Positions 47,852 through 57,199 of a stretch of 64,000 nucleotides of DNA are shown here, piece after piece (position 1 is the stretch's first letter; each line of letters opens with the position of its first letter). The notes beneath the pieces were generated by a model. It saw nothing but the letters and a program-made list of their open reading frames with translations, was not told the DNA's origin and made no database searches. A program made the translations under genes and the position numbers. This DNA is from Rubidibacter lacunae KORDI 51-2 (GTDB lineage Bacteria > Cyanobacteriota > Cyanobacteriia > Cyanobacteriales > Rubidibacteraceae): positions 62,001-126,000 of the forward strand of contig NZ_ASSJ01000041.1 of NCBI RefSeq assembly GCF_000473895.1, read 5' to 3'.

Positions 47852-48119
47852 CCCCGTATCTTATTGGGAAATTGGCTCACCTCCCGCCAGATGTAACGTG
47901 AGGCAGCAGGAACAAGATGCTGTTTCCCATTGCACCCTAGCGAGCCTTACCATGTGTATGAGGATTTACAAAATATTTTGGGAGTTCGGGGAAATCACTC
48001 GGGCACCATCCAGCTTTCTGCGGCAGCTAGAGAACCTTGACCTGTAGCTCCTCACTTCCATTATCCTTGACAGTCATCGCGGCGCATCAGCGATCCGCCT
48101 TTAGAACCCGAAAGCGACT

Positions 48120-48425
48120 ATGCTACACCTTCTTTACATCCTTGCATTTTCGATTATTGCTTTCCTTGCGGTCAGCAATCTCATCCGCAGCATGGTTAGT
48201 GTCAATAGCGAGCCCCAGATTTCAACTGCCCGCCGGCGCCCGCCTACCCCTGAACCCATTCACCCGGAGCTGCTGGACGAGCGGGGTCGCCCGATCGACG
48301 AGCCGCTACTCGTGATGCGATCGGTCAGTGTCGAGGATGCACGCGAGAAACTCGACGCGTTGTATGAGAACTCGCCTGGAGTTTCCCGCGACGATGACGA
48401 CACCGATCGCGCGACCGCTCACTAG
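48120..48425 (+). CDS. DUF2973 membrane protein
   Basis: A 101-residue protein with one N-terminal transmembrane helix (about 2-24, LLYILAFSIIAFLAVSNLI) and a polar, proline-rich cytosolic tail (HPELLDERGRPIDEPLLVM, VSVEDAREKLDALYE). This pattern matches the cyanobacterial DUF2973 family. It lies 268 bases after the DUF2605 gene, so the two may share a transcript or have separate promoters. Function unknown. Confidence 0.82.
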   Translation: MLHLLYILAFSIIAFLAVSNLIRSMVSVNSEPQISTARRRPPTPEPIHPELLDERGRPIDEPLLVMRSVSVEDAREKLDALYENSPGVSRDDDDTDRATAH

Positions 48426-48467
48426 TTCTAGCTGTTCTCGACTCAATTTGACATTGCAATTTTTTAG

Positions 48468-48511
48468 AGCTCTGCAGGTTCGGCTTGATAACAAGCGAGA
48501 ACTGCAGAGCT
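48468..48511 (+). terminator. Long hairpin downstream of DUF2973 gene
   Basis: AGCTCTGCAG and CTGCAGAGCT form a perfect 10-bp outer stem, and GCTTG-ATAA-CAAGC forms an inner stem-loop. It lies 43 bases past the stop codon without a T tract; probably a terminator or 3' stabiliser. Confidence 0.55.
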
Positions 48512-48608
48512 TAATATTCATGCGCTATCTGACCCTTCTTAAAGCGCTTTCTTAAACCTGTAAGGCTTGGCAAGCTGGGGGTGCTCGCATCCTCCCATCC
48601 ACCGGAAA

Positions 48609-48639
48609 GGGGTCCGAGCCCTTCGCGGCATCGAACCCC
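48609..48639 (-). terminator. Candidate terminator of tRNA-Pro
   Basis: On the minus strand GGGGTTCG and CGGACCCC pair with one G-T wobble, followed by TTT, about 25 bases after the tRNA 3' end. Confidence 0.5.
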
Positions 48640-48662
48640 TCTTAAACGAGTATTCCTAGCGA

Positions 48663-48736
<74 letters not shown>

Positions 48737-48856
48737 CTTTGAACCTAACCAGGATAGCACGCATCCTCGACAATGCTGTTAGTCCCTGGTTGATAGCATA
48801 CGGAAAGTCCAAACTCATCACCACAGATTGCGATAATCGATCGCCAAAATAGAAAC

Positions 48857-49753
48857 GTGACAGTAAAACCAGACTGGCTGCGAGTTAAAGCTCCTCAGCA
48901 ACAGCGCGTTGGTAGCGTCAAGGCAATCCTGCGCGACCTCGGTCTCAACACCGTGTGCGAAGAAGCCTCTTGCCCCAATATTGGTGAGTGCTTCCACAAC
49001 GGAACGGCAACGTTTCTGATTATGGGTCCGGCCTGCACGCGCGCCTGTCCTTATTGCGACATCGATTTCGAGAAGCGCCCGCAAGCCCTCGATCCGCTGG
49101 AACCGCTGAACCTTGCCGAAGCTGTGTCGCGCCTGGGACTTGCCCACGTCGTGATCACGTCGGTCAATCGCGACGATTTGCACGATGGTGGAGCGGCTCA
49201 GTTTGTTCGCAGTATTGACGCAATTCGCAAAGTCTCGCCGCAGACGACAATCGAATTGTTAATCCCCGACCTCTGCGGGAACTGGGACGCATTGGCGGCG
49301 ATTCTGCGCGCCGAGCCAGACGTACTCAACCACAATACCGAGACGGTCTCGCGTCTCTATCGCCGCGTGCGCCCGCAGGGAGATTACCGGCGATCGCTCG
49401 ACCTGTTGCAAGCCGCGCGCCAGCTTGCACCGTGGGTTTACACCAAGTCCGGGATCATGGTCGGCTGGGACGAAACCGATGCCGAAGTCCGGCAGGTGAT
49501 GCGCGACCTGCGGGCAGTCGATTGCGATATCCTGACCGTCGGACAATATTTGCAACCGACGCAAAAGCACCTGGGCGTTCGGCAATTCGTAACGCCCGAG
49601 CAATTTGCCACTTGGCAAGCTTACGGGGAAGAGATCGGCTTCCTACAGGTCGTATCCTCACCGCTGACGCGGAGTTCTTATCACGCCGAGCAGGTGCGAT
49701 CGCTGATGGAGCGCTACCCGCGCGCGAAAGCATCGCGATCGCCGAATACGTGA
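48857..49753 (+). CDS. lipA: Lipoyl synthase
   Basis: LipA, 298 residues from GTG 48857, a radical-SAM enzyme inserting two sulphurs into protein-bound octanoyl groups. The auxiliary cluster cysteines are Cys34, Cys39 and Cys45 ([12 protein letters not shown]), and the SAM cluster cysteines are Cys60, Cys64 and Cys67 (CTRACPYC). The C-terminal RSSYHAEQ supplies the serine ligand of the auxiliary cluster. It uses octanoylated proteins made by LipB (13223) and serves the complexes that use LpdA (24535). fmt follows nine bases downstream. Confidence 0.97.
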   Translation: MTVKPDWLRVKAPQQQRVGSVKAILRDLGLNTVCEEASCPNIGECFHNGTATFLIMGPACTRACPYCDIDFEKRPQALDPLEPLNLAEAVSRLGLAHVVITSVNRDDLHDGGAAQFVRSIDAIRKVSPQTTIELLIPDLCGNWDALAAILRAEPDVLNHNTETVSRLYRRVRPQGDYRRSLDLLQAARQLAPWVYTKSGIMVGWDETDAEVRQVMRDLRAVDCDILTVGQYLQPTQKHLGVRQFVTPEQFATWQAYGEEIGFLQVVSSPLTRSSYHAEQVRSLMERYPRAKASRSPNT

Positions 49754-49762
49754 GGCAAGGAC

Positions 49763-50761
49763 ATGAGAATCGTCTTTTTTGGGACGCCAGCATTTGCAGT
49801 TCCGACGCTGCAGCAGCTGTTGGCGCGATCGGAGTTCGAGGTTGTTGCAGCTGTTACGCAGCCGGACAAACGGCGCGGGCGCGGGAAACAGGTGATGCCG
49901 TCACCGGTCAAACAGCTTGCCGAAGAGCAGGGGATTCCCGTGTGGCAGCCGCGCCGCATTAAGAAGGACCAACCGACGCTCGAGCGGTTGCGTCAGGCGG
50001 CAGCCGATGCCTTTGTTGTCGTGGCTTACGGGCAGATTCTCTCCCAGGCAATCCTCGATATGCCGCGCTTGGGTTGCGTCAACGTTCACGGCTCGCTGCT
50101 ACCGAAGTATCGCGGTGCGGCACCGATTCAATGGTGCTTGCACGCCGGCGAGACCGAGACCGGCATTGCGACAATGCTGATGGATGCAGGTATGGATACA
50201 GGTGCGGTATTGCTGAAAGCGAGCGTGCCGATCGCCTGGGGGGAAAATGCTTGGCAGTTGGGCGATCGCCTGGCGGATCTCGGGGCGACGCTGCTCGTTG
50301 AGACGCTCCTGAAGCTCGAGCGCGGCGACATCGAACCCCTGCCGCAAGATAGCAAATTAGCAACCTACGCGCCGCTCATCCAGAAAGCGGACTACGCCCT
50401 TGACTGGTCGCGAACGGCGATCGCGCTCCACAACCAAGTGCGCGCGTTCTATCCCAGCTGCACGGCAACCTACGCCGACAAACCGTTAAAAATACTCCAG
50501 ACCGTGCCGTTGACCTCTGCCGCGAGCGCGAACGCAAACCTGCTGCCTAACATTGCGGCACTGCAAGCGATCGCATTCCCTGAAGGGGCACCGGGAGAAG
50601 TCGTCCATCTGGCAAAGCAACTCGGTCCTGTCGTGCGGACGGGCGGGGGCGTGCTTTTGCTGAGTAAAGTGCAGCCGAGCGGCAAGAAACCGCAATCCGG
50701 CTGGGATTTTGTCAACGGCACGCGCGTCCGAGTTGGCGAACGCCTTGGCGGCAGTCTTTAG
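49763..50761 (+). CDS. fmt: Methionyl-tRNA formyltransferase
   Basis: Fmt, 332 residues, formylating initiator Met-tRNA. The N-terminal formyltransferase domain begins [17 protein letters not shown] and includes [14 protein letters not shown] with the folate-site signature, and the C-terminal OB-like tRNA-binding domain starts near 210. GAGGCAAGGA precedes the ATG. Spacing to lipA indicates one operon. Confidence 0.96.
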   Translation: MRIVFFGTPAFAVPTLQQLLARSEFEVVAAVTQPDKRRGRGKQVMPSPVKQLAEEQGIPVWQPRRIKKDQPTLERLRQAAADAFVVVAYGQILSQAILDMPRLGCVNVHGSLLPKYRGAAPIQWCLHAGETETGIATMLMDAGMDTGAVLLKASVPIAWGENAWQLGDRLADLGATLLVETLLKLERGDIEPLPQDSKLATYAPLIQKADYALDWSRTAIALHNQVRAFYPSCTATYADKPLKILQTVPLTSAASANANLLPNIAALQAIAFPEGAPGEVVHLAKQLGPVVRTGGGVLLLSKVQPSGKKPQSGWDFVNGTRVRVGERLGGSL

Positions 50762-50875
50762 TAACTCAACCGCCGTAATAAAATCGATGGGGCAGGCGTC
50801 AGCGCGCGAGCGGCAATGCTCCCAATGCCTTCAACCCAGAGTTCATAAGAGATTTCTGAATCACAAGACTTCCCT

Positions 50876-52405
50876 ATGGGTAATGCTCGCCAACAAGCTA
50901 TTTTCCGACGGTTGCGCCCACTCGATCGCGTCGCGCTTCTTACCATTGCCACCCTCGGCAGCGCGATCGTTTTATTGCTGGGCAGCCCGCTCGCCTGCGG
51001 TCGGAATTGTTCCTGGCTCAGCCGCCCGCGCGTGCGAGACTTCACCTGGGACGAGGGGCGCATCGGCCGCCAGGATCGGGCATTCATTCTGACTTTCGAC
51101 CGCCCGATGGATCGCGAGAGCGTTGAAGACGGTCTGAAAATCGTGCCGCCATTACCGGGGAAGTTTAGTTGGTCGGGACGGCGGATGGCTTACACGCTGG
51201 CGGCGGCGGCACCCTACGGAACGACCTTCGAGCTAACACTAGACGGAGCCCGCGCCCGGGCAAGTGATGGCATGGGTAATGCCGTGCAAATGTACCGCAG
51301 TTCATTTCGGACGCGCGATCGCGCCTTTGCCTATATCGGCGTTCAGGGTGAAGAGCAAGGCCGGCTCGTGCTCTACAACTTGACACGACAAGAAAAGACT
51401 ATCTTGACGCCGCTCGAACTAGTCGTGACCGATTTTAAGCCTTATCCCGAAGGCGATCGCATCCTGTTTGCTGCAACCTCACGTCGAGATTGGCGGCAGG
51501 GCTTATTTCTAGACGTGCAGCTTTACGACGTCACGACCGGTGCAAACCTGCCCGATGCAACAGCAGCTGCCGACAAACTCTCATCGGGAAAAACCGAGTT
51601 GGTGCTCGACCACCGCACCCATCGCATCCTGCAGTTCGACCTCGGACCGGACGGCGAAACGGTGGTGGTAAGGCGAGCAAACCGCAAGGATCCAGCCGAC
51701 TTCGGGTTGTGGGTCCTGAGCGACAAGCAGCTGCGACCGCTGAACAATCCCCAGGGTGGAGATTTTACGATCGCCCCCGACGGACAGACGCTGGCCATGG
51801 CCCAAGGAGAAGGTATCGCATTGCTGCCGTTGGATCCGGACGGACAGACGCTGGATTTCCTGCCGGCATACGGACTGGTGCTGGATTTTGCGCCCGACGG
51901 GACGGCTGCGGCTATGGTGAACTTCAACACCGATGCGCCCGAGCTGAAATACGTGCGCTCGCTGCATCTAGTAACCAACCAGGGAACGCAACAGAAACTT
52001 CTGGAAACTGATGGCACGATCCGCTCCTGCCAATTCGCTCCGACAGTTGAGGACTTGTATTGCTTGCTGACGCGCTTGGAAACCGACGAGACTCAGAATT
52101 TAGTGGAGATTCCATACCTGTTGGCAATCGACTTAGCAACAGCTGAGCGAGTGCCGCTCCTGGGGTGGCCGGGACCGCAGCCGAATATTCACTTCGACCT
52201 CGCACCGGATGGCCTGGGGTTGCTGTTCGATCAGATCGAAACAGTTGCCCAACCCCTCAGCCCCGATGCCCCACGCGCCGACTCGGGTGAAGCGATCGCC
52301 GGCAGCCGCTTGTGGTTGCTGTTGCCATCAACTGTATCGGATACCGACGCACCCGAATTTGAGGAACTTCCCCTCTTGGGCTACCGCCCGCAGTGGTTGC
52401 CGTAG
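50876..52405 (+). CDS. Membrane-anchored Ig-like/beta-propeller protein
   Basis: A 509-residue protein with one N-terminal membrane helix (about 18-38) and a cysteine nearby (LACGRNC). A bacterial Ig-like domain of the SbsA type follows (about 50-150; FILTFDRPMDRESVEDGLKI). The remainder (about 155-505) has repeated blade-like segments, each with an aspartate-glycine turn (APDGQTLAM, LGPDGETVVV, LAPDGLGLLF), resembling a TolB/WD40-type propeller. It is probably exported. No catalytic motif is visible; a scaffold or binding role is inferred. It is not clearly linked to fmt (114-base gap). Confidence 0.7.
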   Translation: MGNARQQAIFRRLRPLDRVALLTIATLGSAIVLLLGSPLACGRNCSWLSRPRVRDFTWDEGRIGRQDRAFILTFDRPMDRESVEDGLKIVPPLPGKFSWSGRRMAYTLAAAAPYGTTFELTLDGARARASDGMGNAVQMYRSSFRTRDRAFAYIGVQGEEQGRLVLYNLTRQEKTILTPLELVVTDFKPYPEGDRILFAATSRRDWRQGLFLDVQLYDVTTGANLPDATAAADKLSSGKTELVLDHRTHRILQFDLGPDGETVVVRRANRKDPADFGLWVLSDKQLRPLNNPQGGDFTIAPDGQTLAMAQGEGIALLPLDPDGQTLDFLPAYGLVLDFAPDGTAAAMVNFNTDAPELKYVRSLHLVTNQGTQQKLLETDGTIRSCQFAPTVEDLYCLLTRLETDETQNLVEIPYLLAIDLATAERVPLLGWPGPQPNIHFDLAPDGLGLLFDQIETVAQPLSPDAPRADSGEAIAGSRLWLLLPSTVSDTDAPEFEELPLLGYRPQWLP

Positions 52406-52451
52406 ACTTACTGCTGCGTCAAGCAAGACCTCAGGAGTTGTTGCCCTCTAG

Positions 52452-52613
52452 CCTGGATTATTCACGAAGATTTTGAAGTAGCCTCAAACCCTTGCTCTGA
52501 CTAGGCTCCAATCTACGTGTATAGAAACGCACTGTCATTGAGCGAAAAAGTCTGCAAGCCTTGAACGGCTATAGGTTTAGGGTCTCCGCATAAGAGTTCA
52601 TGAATAATCCAGG
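52452..52613. mobile_element. 162-bp MITE, IS1380-like ends
   Basis: The left end CCTGGATTATTCACGAA and right end TTCATGAATAATCCAGG are inverted repeats with one mismatch, flanked by CTAG on both sides (52448-52451 and 52614-52617) as a 4-bp target duplication. The ends recall IS1380-family termini. It has no ORF. It lies in the 485-base gap 52406..52890, where nothing else is supportable. Confidence 0.88.
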
Positions 52614-52890
52614 CTAGACCCCTATCAGAACGGGCGCTCGGAGTTAGCCTAGTTTGAGAGCTTGACACAGCATTCGGATAAGACCTCTCACCCCGCTTCA
52701 GTTAGGTAAGGGGGAGCAAAAAAGTCGCTCTGTTCTTCCTGTGTTTTCAGAATAATTTACGAGCTCGCTCAAACGAAGATCTGTCGTTACTTTTTAGTAC
52801 TAGCCAAATTTGATTTTGCCATCAAGATAATGCCGATCCCGATGTTGACGTGCCGGTATTGCGATCGCGGGCAATTATGCCGGCCCGGCA

Positions 52891-54843
52891 TCAAGCATTT
52901 AGGATTTCAGTTAGGGGAATCTGACTGCGCTGGCGTGCGAGTTCGGCACTCCGGCGCTGAGCGTTGTAGAACTCTTGGTAGTAGTACTGAGAGCGATCGG
53001 CATCGGCGACGGGATCGAGCTGCTGCCATTGCTCCAGGCAATAGCGCTTGCGTTTCTCGCAAGTAACTTGCTCGAGAGCGGCAATCGCGGCACGGACGGA
53101 TACGCTGGCGCGGTCGAGGTCGCGAGCTTTCGCTTCATCTAGCTGTAACAAGGAGGCTGTTGGTGCGAGAGCACGATCGCTGGCCAGACGGTCTTGCAAA
53201 CGGGCAAGCAAGCGGTTACCGAAGTCGCTGCAGAGAGTTGGGTCGGCGGTTTCGAGGTCGCAGATGTGCTGCCACAGGGTACGATGCGGCGCGAGAGAGA
53301 AGAACAGCTCCTCGCGCTCGAGGCGACCGGCAATATCCGTGCGGCGATCGGGACAGTGCAGATAAATTGCCAATAGCAACGCTTCGGCACGGGCGAGTAG
53401 CTCGCCAGTGCTAGCGGCCTCGGGTGCCGTCGCAGAGCCGACAGGACGGCCGTTGCGGCGCGGGAGGCGCTCGATTTGAGCGAGTAGGCTCTTACTGTAA
53501 AGGTCGATTGTGCGGGCATCGCCTTGGCTGAGGCGATCGGCACAGGTGCGGAGATAGTGGGCCCGCTGGGTGGCGTCGTCGAGGCGGGCGAGAAGTTGCA
53601 CCATGCCTTTTGCAACTTGCTGGTATTGGTCGGCATGCTTGAGGTCGCGATTGTCAACCAAACAGTCGATCTGCCAGTCCAACCACAGCGGCGCAGAGTC
53701 TAATAAATCGCGATATTGCTGGGCCGGGTTGCGTCGCGTCGCGTCGGATCGAACGCGCAAGAATTCATCTGCGTCTTTCCCATCGGGAAGATTTAACACG
53801 CGTAGTTGTACGTGCCCCGAGTAAACCAATGCTTCCACGTCGGTAATCGCCCGCTGAGTGGCTTTGATCCCGGCTGCGTCAGCATCGAAGTTGAGTACAA
53901 CCTGCTTGGATTCGGTGAAGCGCAGCACTTGGCGCAGCTGCCGGTCCGTGAAAGCGGTGCCCAGGGCAGCAACGGTGTTAGCGATCCCGGCAGCGTGAAG
54001 GGCGATCGCGTCGAAGTAACCCTCCACGACGATCGCGCAGTCCTGTTTGGCAATCGCACTGCGGGCCTTGTCGAGAGCGAAGAGCGTGTTGCTTTTATCG
54101 AAGAGGGGTGTTTCGGGAGAGTTGAGGTATTTCGGCTCGTCGTCGGGAGTAAGTGCGCGGGACCCGAAGCCGATGGTGCGGCCTTGAGCATCGGCAATCG
54201 GAATGGCAATGCGGTTGCGGAAGCGATCGATATAGCCGCTGCCGGATTTGCGCGGCTGGATCAGTCCGACTTGCTCGACAAGGGCTTCTGGGTAGCGTTT
54301 GTGCTCGACCAGGTAGCGATGCAGCGTGTCCCAGCCGGCCGGCGCGTACCCGAGTTGGAACGTCTGGAGCGTGGAGTCGCTTAAACCGCGCCGTTCGATG
54401 AGATAGTCTCGAGCGGCGCGACCTTGCGGTTGATGAAGGGCGTGTTGGTAGAAGTTGGCGGCGACGGCGAGGATTTCATGCAGTTGCTCGCGCAGGGTAA
54501 GCTGGCGCTGAAGTTCGCGGTGGCGCTCGGGCTCGAGGGTTTTGATCGGGACGCTATAGCGCTTGGCCAGGTCGAGGACAACATCGGCGAAGGATTGCTG
54601 TCCGGTTTCCATCAGAAACTTGAATACGTTACCCCCCGCACCGCACCCGAAGCAGTAGTAAAGCTGTTTGCTCGGGCTCACGCTAAAGCTCGGGGTTTTC
54701 TCGTCGTGGAACGGGCACAACCCCAGGTAGTCGCGCCCGCGCTTGCGGAGCGCAACGCGATCGCTGATGACATCGACGATGTCGGACTGCTCGCGGACGG
54801 CTTCAATGGTGTCGGGGTGCAAGCGCGGGATCTCGGCAGCCAT
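52891..54843 (-). CDS. dnaG: DNA primase
   Basis: DnaG primase, 650 residues, making RNA primers at the replication fork. The N-terminal CHC2 zinc finger is Cys43, His46, Cys64 and Cys67 (LCPFHDEK, YYCFGCGAGGN). The catalytic core has RNRIAIPIADAQGRTIGFGSR, and the Toprim motif IVVEGYFDAIALHAAG with LGTAFT and NFDADAAG. The C-terminal helicase-binding region is about 440-650. A perfect 7-bp-arm palindrome (ATGCCGGCCCGGCAT) abuts the 3' end. Confidence 0.97.
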   Translation of the reverse strand: MAAEIPRLHPDTIEAVREQSDIVDVISDRVALRKRGRDYLGLCPFHDEKTPSFSVSPSKQLYYCFGCGAGGNVFKFLMETGQQSFADVVLDLAKRYSVPIKTLEPERHRELQRQLTLREQLHEILAVAANFYQHALHQPQGRAARDYLIERRGLSDSTLQTFQLGYAPAGWDTLHRYLVEHKRYPEALVEQVGLIQPRKSGSGYIDRFRNRIAIPIADAQGRTIGFGSRALTPDDEPKYLNSPETPLFDKSNTLFALDKARSAIAKQDCAIVVEGYFDAIALHAAGIANTVAALGTAFTDRQLRQVLRFTESKQVVLNFDADAAGIKATQRAITDVEALVYSGHVQLRVLNLPDGKDADEFLRVRSDATRRNPAQQYRDLLDSAPLWLDWQIDCLVDNRDLKHADQYQQVAKGMVQLLARLDDATQRAHYLRTCADRLSQGDARTIDLYSKSLLAQIERLPRRNGRPVGSATAPEAASTGELLARAEALLLAIYLHCPDRRTDIAGRLEREELFFSLAPHRTLWQHICDLETADPTLCSDFGNRLLARLQDRLASDRALAPTASLLQLDEAKARDLDRASVSVRAAIAALEQVTCEKRKRYCLEQWQQLDPVADADRSQYYYQEFYNAQRRSAELARQRSQIPLTEILNA

Positions 54844-55397
54844 AGCGTCTCTCGATCGCGACAGGCACTTATTCTAGCGTCAACTTGCCCGAACGCGATC
54901 GCCCACTAAGCCTAGCAACATTTGCAGAGGTCGCCTGCAGCGGTCGCCTCTAGGAGCAGCTATAGAAATCCATTCCCTGCGAGCATACCAGGGGCACCGT
55001 TGACGATAAATTACACTGCGATGGCTAGGAAAAAGAACCCCACCCGGGATTCCTTTAATCGCAAAAACTCTATTTTGGCCTAGCACTTCTAATTGTGGCT
55101 GCCCCAGTGTCAAGTACAGGTAAGGAATCAGACTGATACCTTCTATCACGAGCAGATGTTAGTTGTCACACTAAATCTAAGAATAAAAGTACTCTGAGAC
55201 TCTTTTCGTATTTCGTAGGAAATTTCTGTGTCCCCAGACACATCTCTGCCCTCAACAGTCGCAGCCATAGGGCCAGTACTATTAACCATGCGACGTTTGA
55301 AGGGCGACTGGCGCTGCGAATACGGCTTATCAGGTGCTACAATTTGTGATTAGTCTAAATTGTTGCTGTACGTACGATTCTGCCTGCACCAAAATTT
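54844..55397. other. Divergent intergenic region dnaG / rpsP
   Basis: 554 bases containing the promoters for dnaG and the rpsP operon. An 89-codon minus frame is open but has no family resemblance. No RNA gene was recognised. Confidence 0.4.
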
Positions 55398-55658
55398 ATG
55401 ATCAAGTTGCGCCTGAAACGACTGGGAAAGAAGCGAGAGACTTACTATCGCATCGTGGCGATAGACAGCCGTACGCGCCGCGACGGCCGGCCGATTGAGG
55501 AACTGGGCATTTATAACCCTCGTACGGGCGAGACGCGCCTAAACGTTCCGGCCATTGTCAAGCGACTTCGGGACGGAGCCGAGCCAACCGAGACAGTTGG
55601 CAGCATCCTGAAGAAAGCCCAAGTGTCCAAGGCATCTCCGATACCCGAGTCAGTTTGA
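55398..55658 (+). CDS. rpsP: 30S ribosomal protein S16
   Basis: S16, 86 residues: [20 protein letters not shown], the [19 protein letters not shown] block and the [15 protein letters not shown] end are diagnostic. It is a small-subunit assembly protein. Its TGA overlaps the ATG of the KH-domain gene (TGATG), so the two are coupled. It is first gene of an rpsP-khpA-phoH transcript. Confidence 0.98.
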   Translation: MIKLRLKRLGKKRETYYRIVAIDSRTRRDGRPIEELGIYNPRTGETRLNVPAIVKRLRDGAEPTETVGSILKKAQVSKASPIPESV

Positions 55659-56035
55659 TGCCCGATCCGACCCCATCAATCAAACCTGTAGCCACAAAAC
55701 CCGATTACGCCAACCTGCTGAGGTTTTTGATCTTGCCGCTCCTCGACACGCCCGACGCACTGCGCGTCGATTGTGAGGCTTACGGTCAAAGCCAGCGAGT
55801 TTGGGTCAGGGTCGCCTTCGAGCAGTCCGAAAAGGGACGCGTTTTCGGTCGCGGCGGGCGCAACATCCAGGCAATTCGTTCGGTGCTCGGTGCGGCCGCG
55901 CGCGCGGCGAATCAGTCCGTACATCTCGATATCTACGGTTCCGGGGGCGATCGCTCTTACGGCAACGGGGATGGTGGCGGTCGACGCGGCGGCGGTCGCG
56001 GACGGCGTCCCCGGCGACCCACAGTCGGGTCCTAA
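55658..56035 (+). CDS. khpA: KH-domain RNA-binding protein KhpA
   Basis: A 125-residue RNA-binding protein. The KH domain (about 20-100) carries the GXXG loop in FGRGGRNIQAIRSV, after an acidic strand region (ALRVDCEAYGQSQRVWV). The last 30 residues are an Arg/Gly-rich tail (GGGRRGGGRGRRPRRP), longer and more basic than in short KhpA proteins, and probably add RNA affinity. It starts at the ATG overlapping the rpsP stop. Confidence 0.92.
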   Translation: MPDPTPSIKPVATKPDYANLLRFLILPLLDTPDALRVDCEAYGQSQRVWVRVAFEQSEKGRVFGRGGRNIQAIRSVLGAAARAANQSVHLDIYGSGGDRSYGNGDGGGRRGGGRGRRPRRPTVGS

Positions 56036-56110
56036 CGTCCTAGCTAGATCGCGGTTGCGGGCAATCGCGTCCTTCTGGGCAGTTACGCAGCACAACGGCG
56101 CAGATCTTGC

Positions 56111-57070
56111 ATGGCAGAGGCGTCAGAAACAATCGAACTCCCGAGCAGCGACAGCGCGATCGCGCTGTCCGGTCCGCGCGAAGAGAACTTGCGGGCATTG
56201 GCAGAACGCACGGGCGCGAAGCTAGTGATGCGCGGTCAGGAGCTGTCGATCTCCGGCCTGCCGCAGCACGTGGAACGCTGCGCCCAACTCGTGCGCTCGC
56301 TGGAGCCCTATTGGTGTGAAGGCAAGGCCATTACTGGCGTCGAACTGAAGACGGCGCTGCAAGCCCAAGCGACCGGACGCATGGACGACTGGCGCGAGTT
56401 GCAGCAAGACGTACTGATGCGCACCCGACGGAGCGATCCGATTCGGGCAAAGACATTTCACCAGCGGCAGTACGTGCGGGCTATTCAGTCCCACGACATC
56501 ACGTTTTGTATTGGACCGGCCGGCACGGGCAAAACATACCTCGCTGCTGTACTGGCAGTAAAAGCGCTGCTGGCCGGCGAGTGCGAGCGGTTGATCTTGA
56601 CGCGGCCGGCTGTGGAAGCGGGCGAGAAGTTGGGCTTTTTGCCCGGCGACCTGCAGCAGAAGGTCAATCCGTTTCTGCGGCCGCTGTACGACGCGCTTTA
56701 CGAGCTGATCGAGAGCGATCGCATTCCGGATCTAATGGCTCGAGGCACGATCGAAGTTGCGCCGCTGGGTTACATGCGCGGGCGCACGTTAAGCAATGCT
56801 TTTGTCATTGTGGACGAGGCGCAAAACACCACGCCGGCCCAAATCAAGATGGTCCTGACGCGCTTGGGCTTCGGTTCCCGTATGGTCGTCACAGGGGACG
56901 TGACGCAAACAGACTTACCAACCCATCAAGAATCTGGCTTAGCCGTAGCGCTAAAGATTCTAAAATCTGTGGATGGGATCGCCGTCTGTCGGCTGACACA
57001 GGCAGATGTGATTCGGCATCCCCTCGTACAGCGCATCGTGGCCGCATACGAACGCCACGAGCAACGTTAG
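56111..57070 (+). CDS. phoH: PhoH-family ATPase
   Basis: A 319-residue PhoH-like ATPase. A KH-like N-terminal part (about 10-70) precedes the nucleotide-binding core: Walker A GPAGTGKT at about 136-143, RPAVEAGEKLGFLPGDLQQK, Walker B FVIVDEAQNT and VTGDVTQTDLP. PhoH proteins are linked to RNA metabolism. It lies 75 bases after khpA in the same direction, giving an RNA-related operon. Confidence 0.94.
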   Translation: MAEASETIELPSSDSAIALSGPREENLRALAERTGAKLVMRGQELSISGLPQHVERCAQLVRSLEPYWCEGKAITGVELKTALQAQATGRMDDWRELQQDVLMRTRRSDPIRAKTFHQRQYVRAIQSHDITFCIGPAGTGKTYLAAVLAVKALLAGECERLILTRPAVEAGEKLGFLPGDLQQKVNPFLRPLYDALYELIESDRIPDLMARGTIEVAPLGYMRGRTLSNAFVIVDEAQNTTPAQIKMVLTRLGFGSRMVVTGDVTQTDLPTHQESGLAVALKILKSVDGIAVCRLTQADVIRHPLVQRIVAAYERHEQR

Positions 57071-57199
57071 ATCGGTGTTATGGCTTGCTCGGACGCTAGC
57101 AAGATGGCAGCGTTCGATGTCGCTAAGCTAGAAGTTGGCAACGACGGGCAGTCGCCCCGTCGACGATCTGTATTTATCGGGCATGCTGGAGAGCGAGTT

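Noticed and set aside
54880-55149. 89-codon minus-strand frame upstream of dnaG
   Set aside because: No recognisable domain and no ribosome binding site; it runs into the dnaG promoter region.
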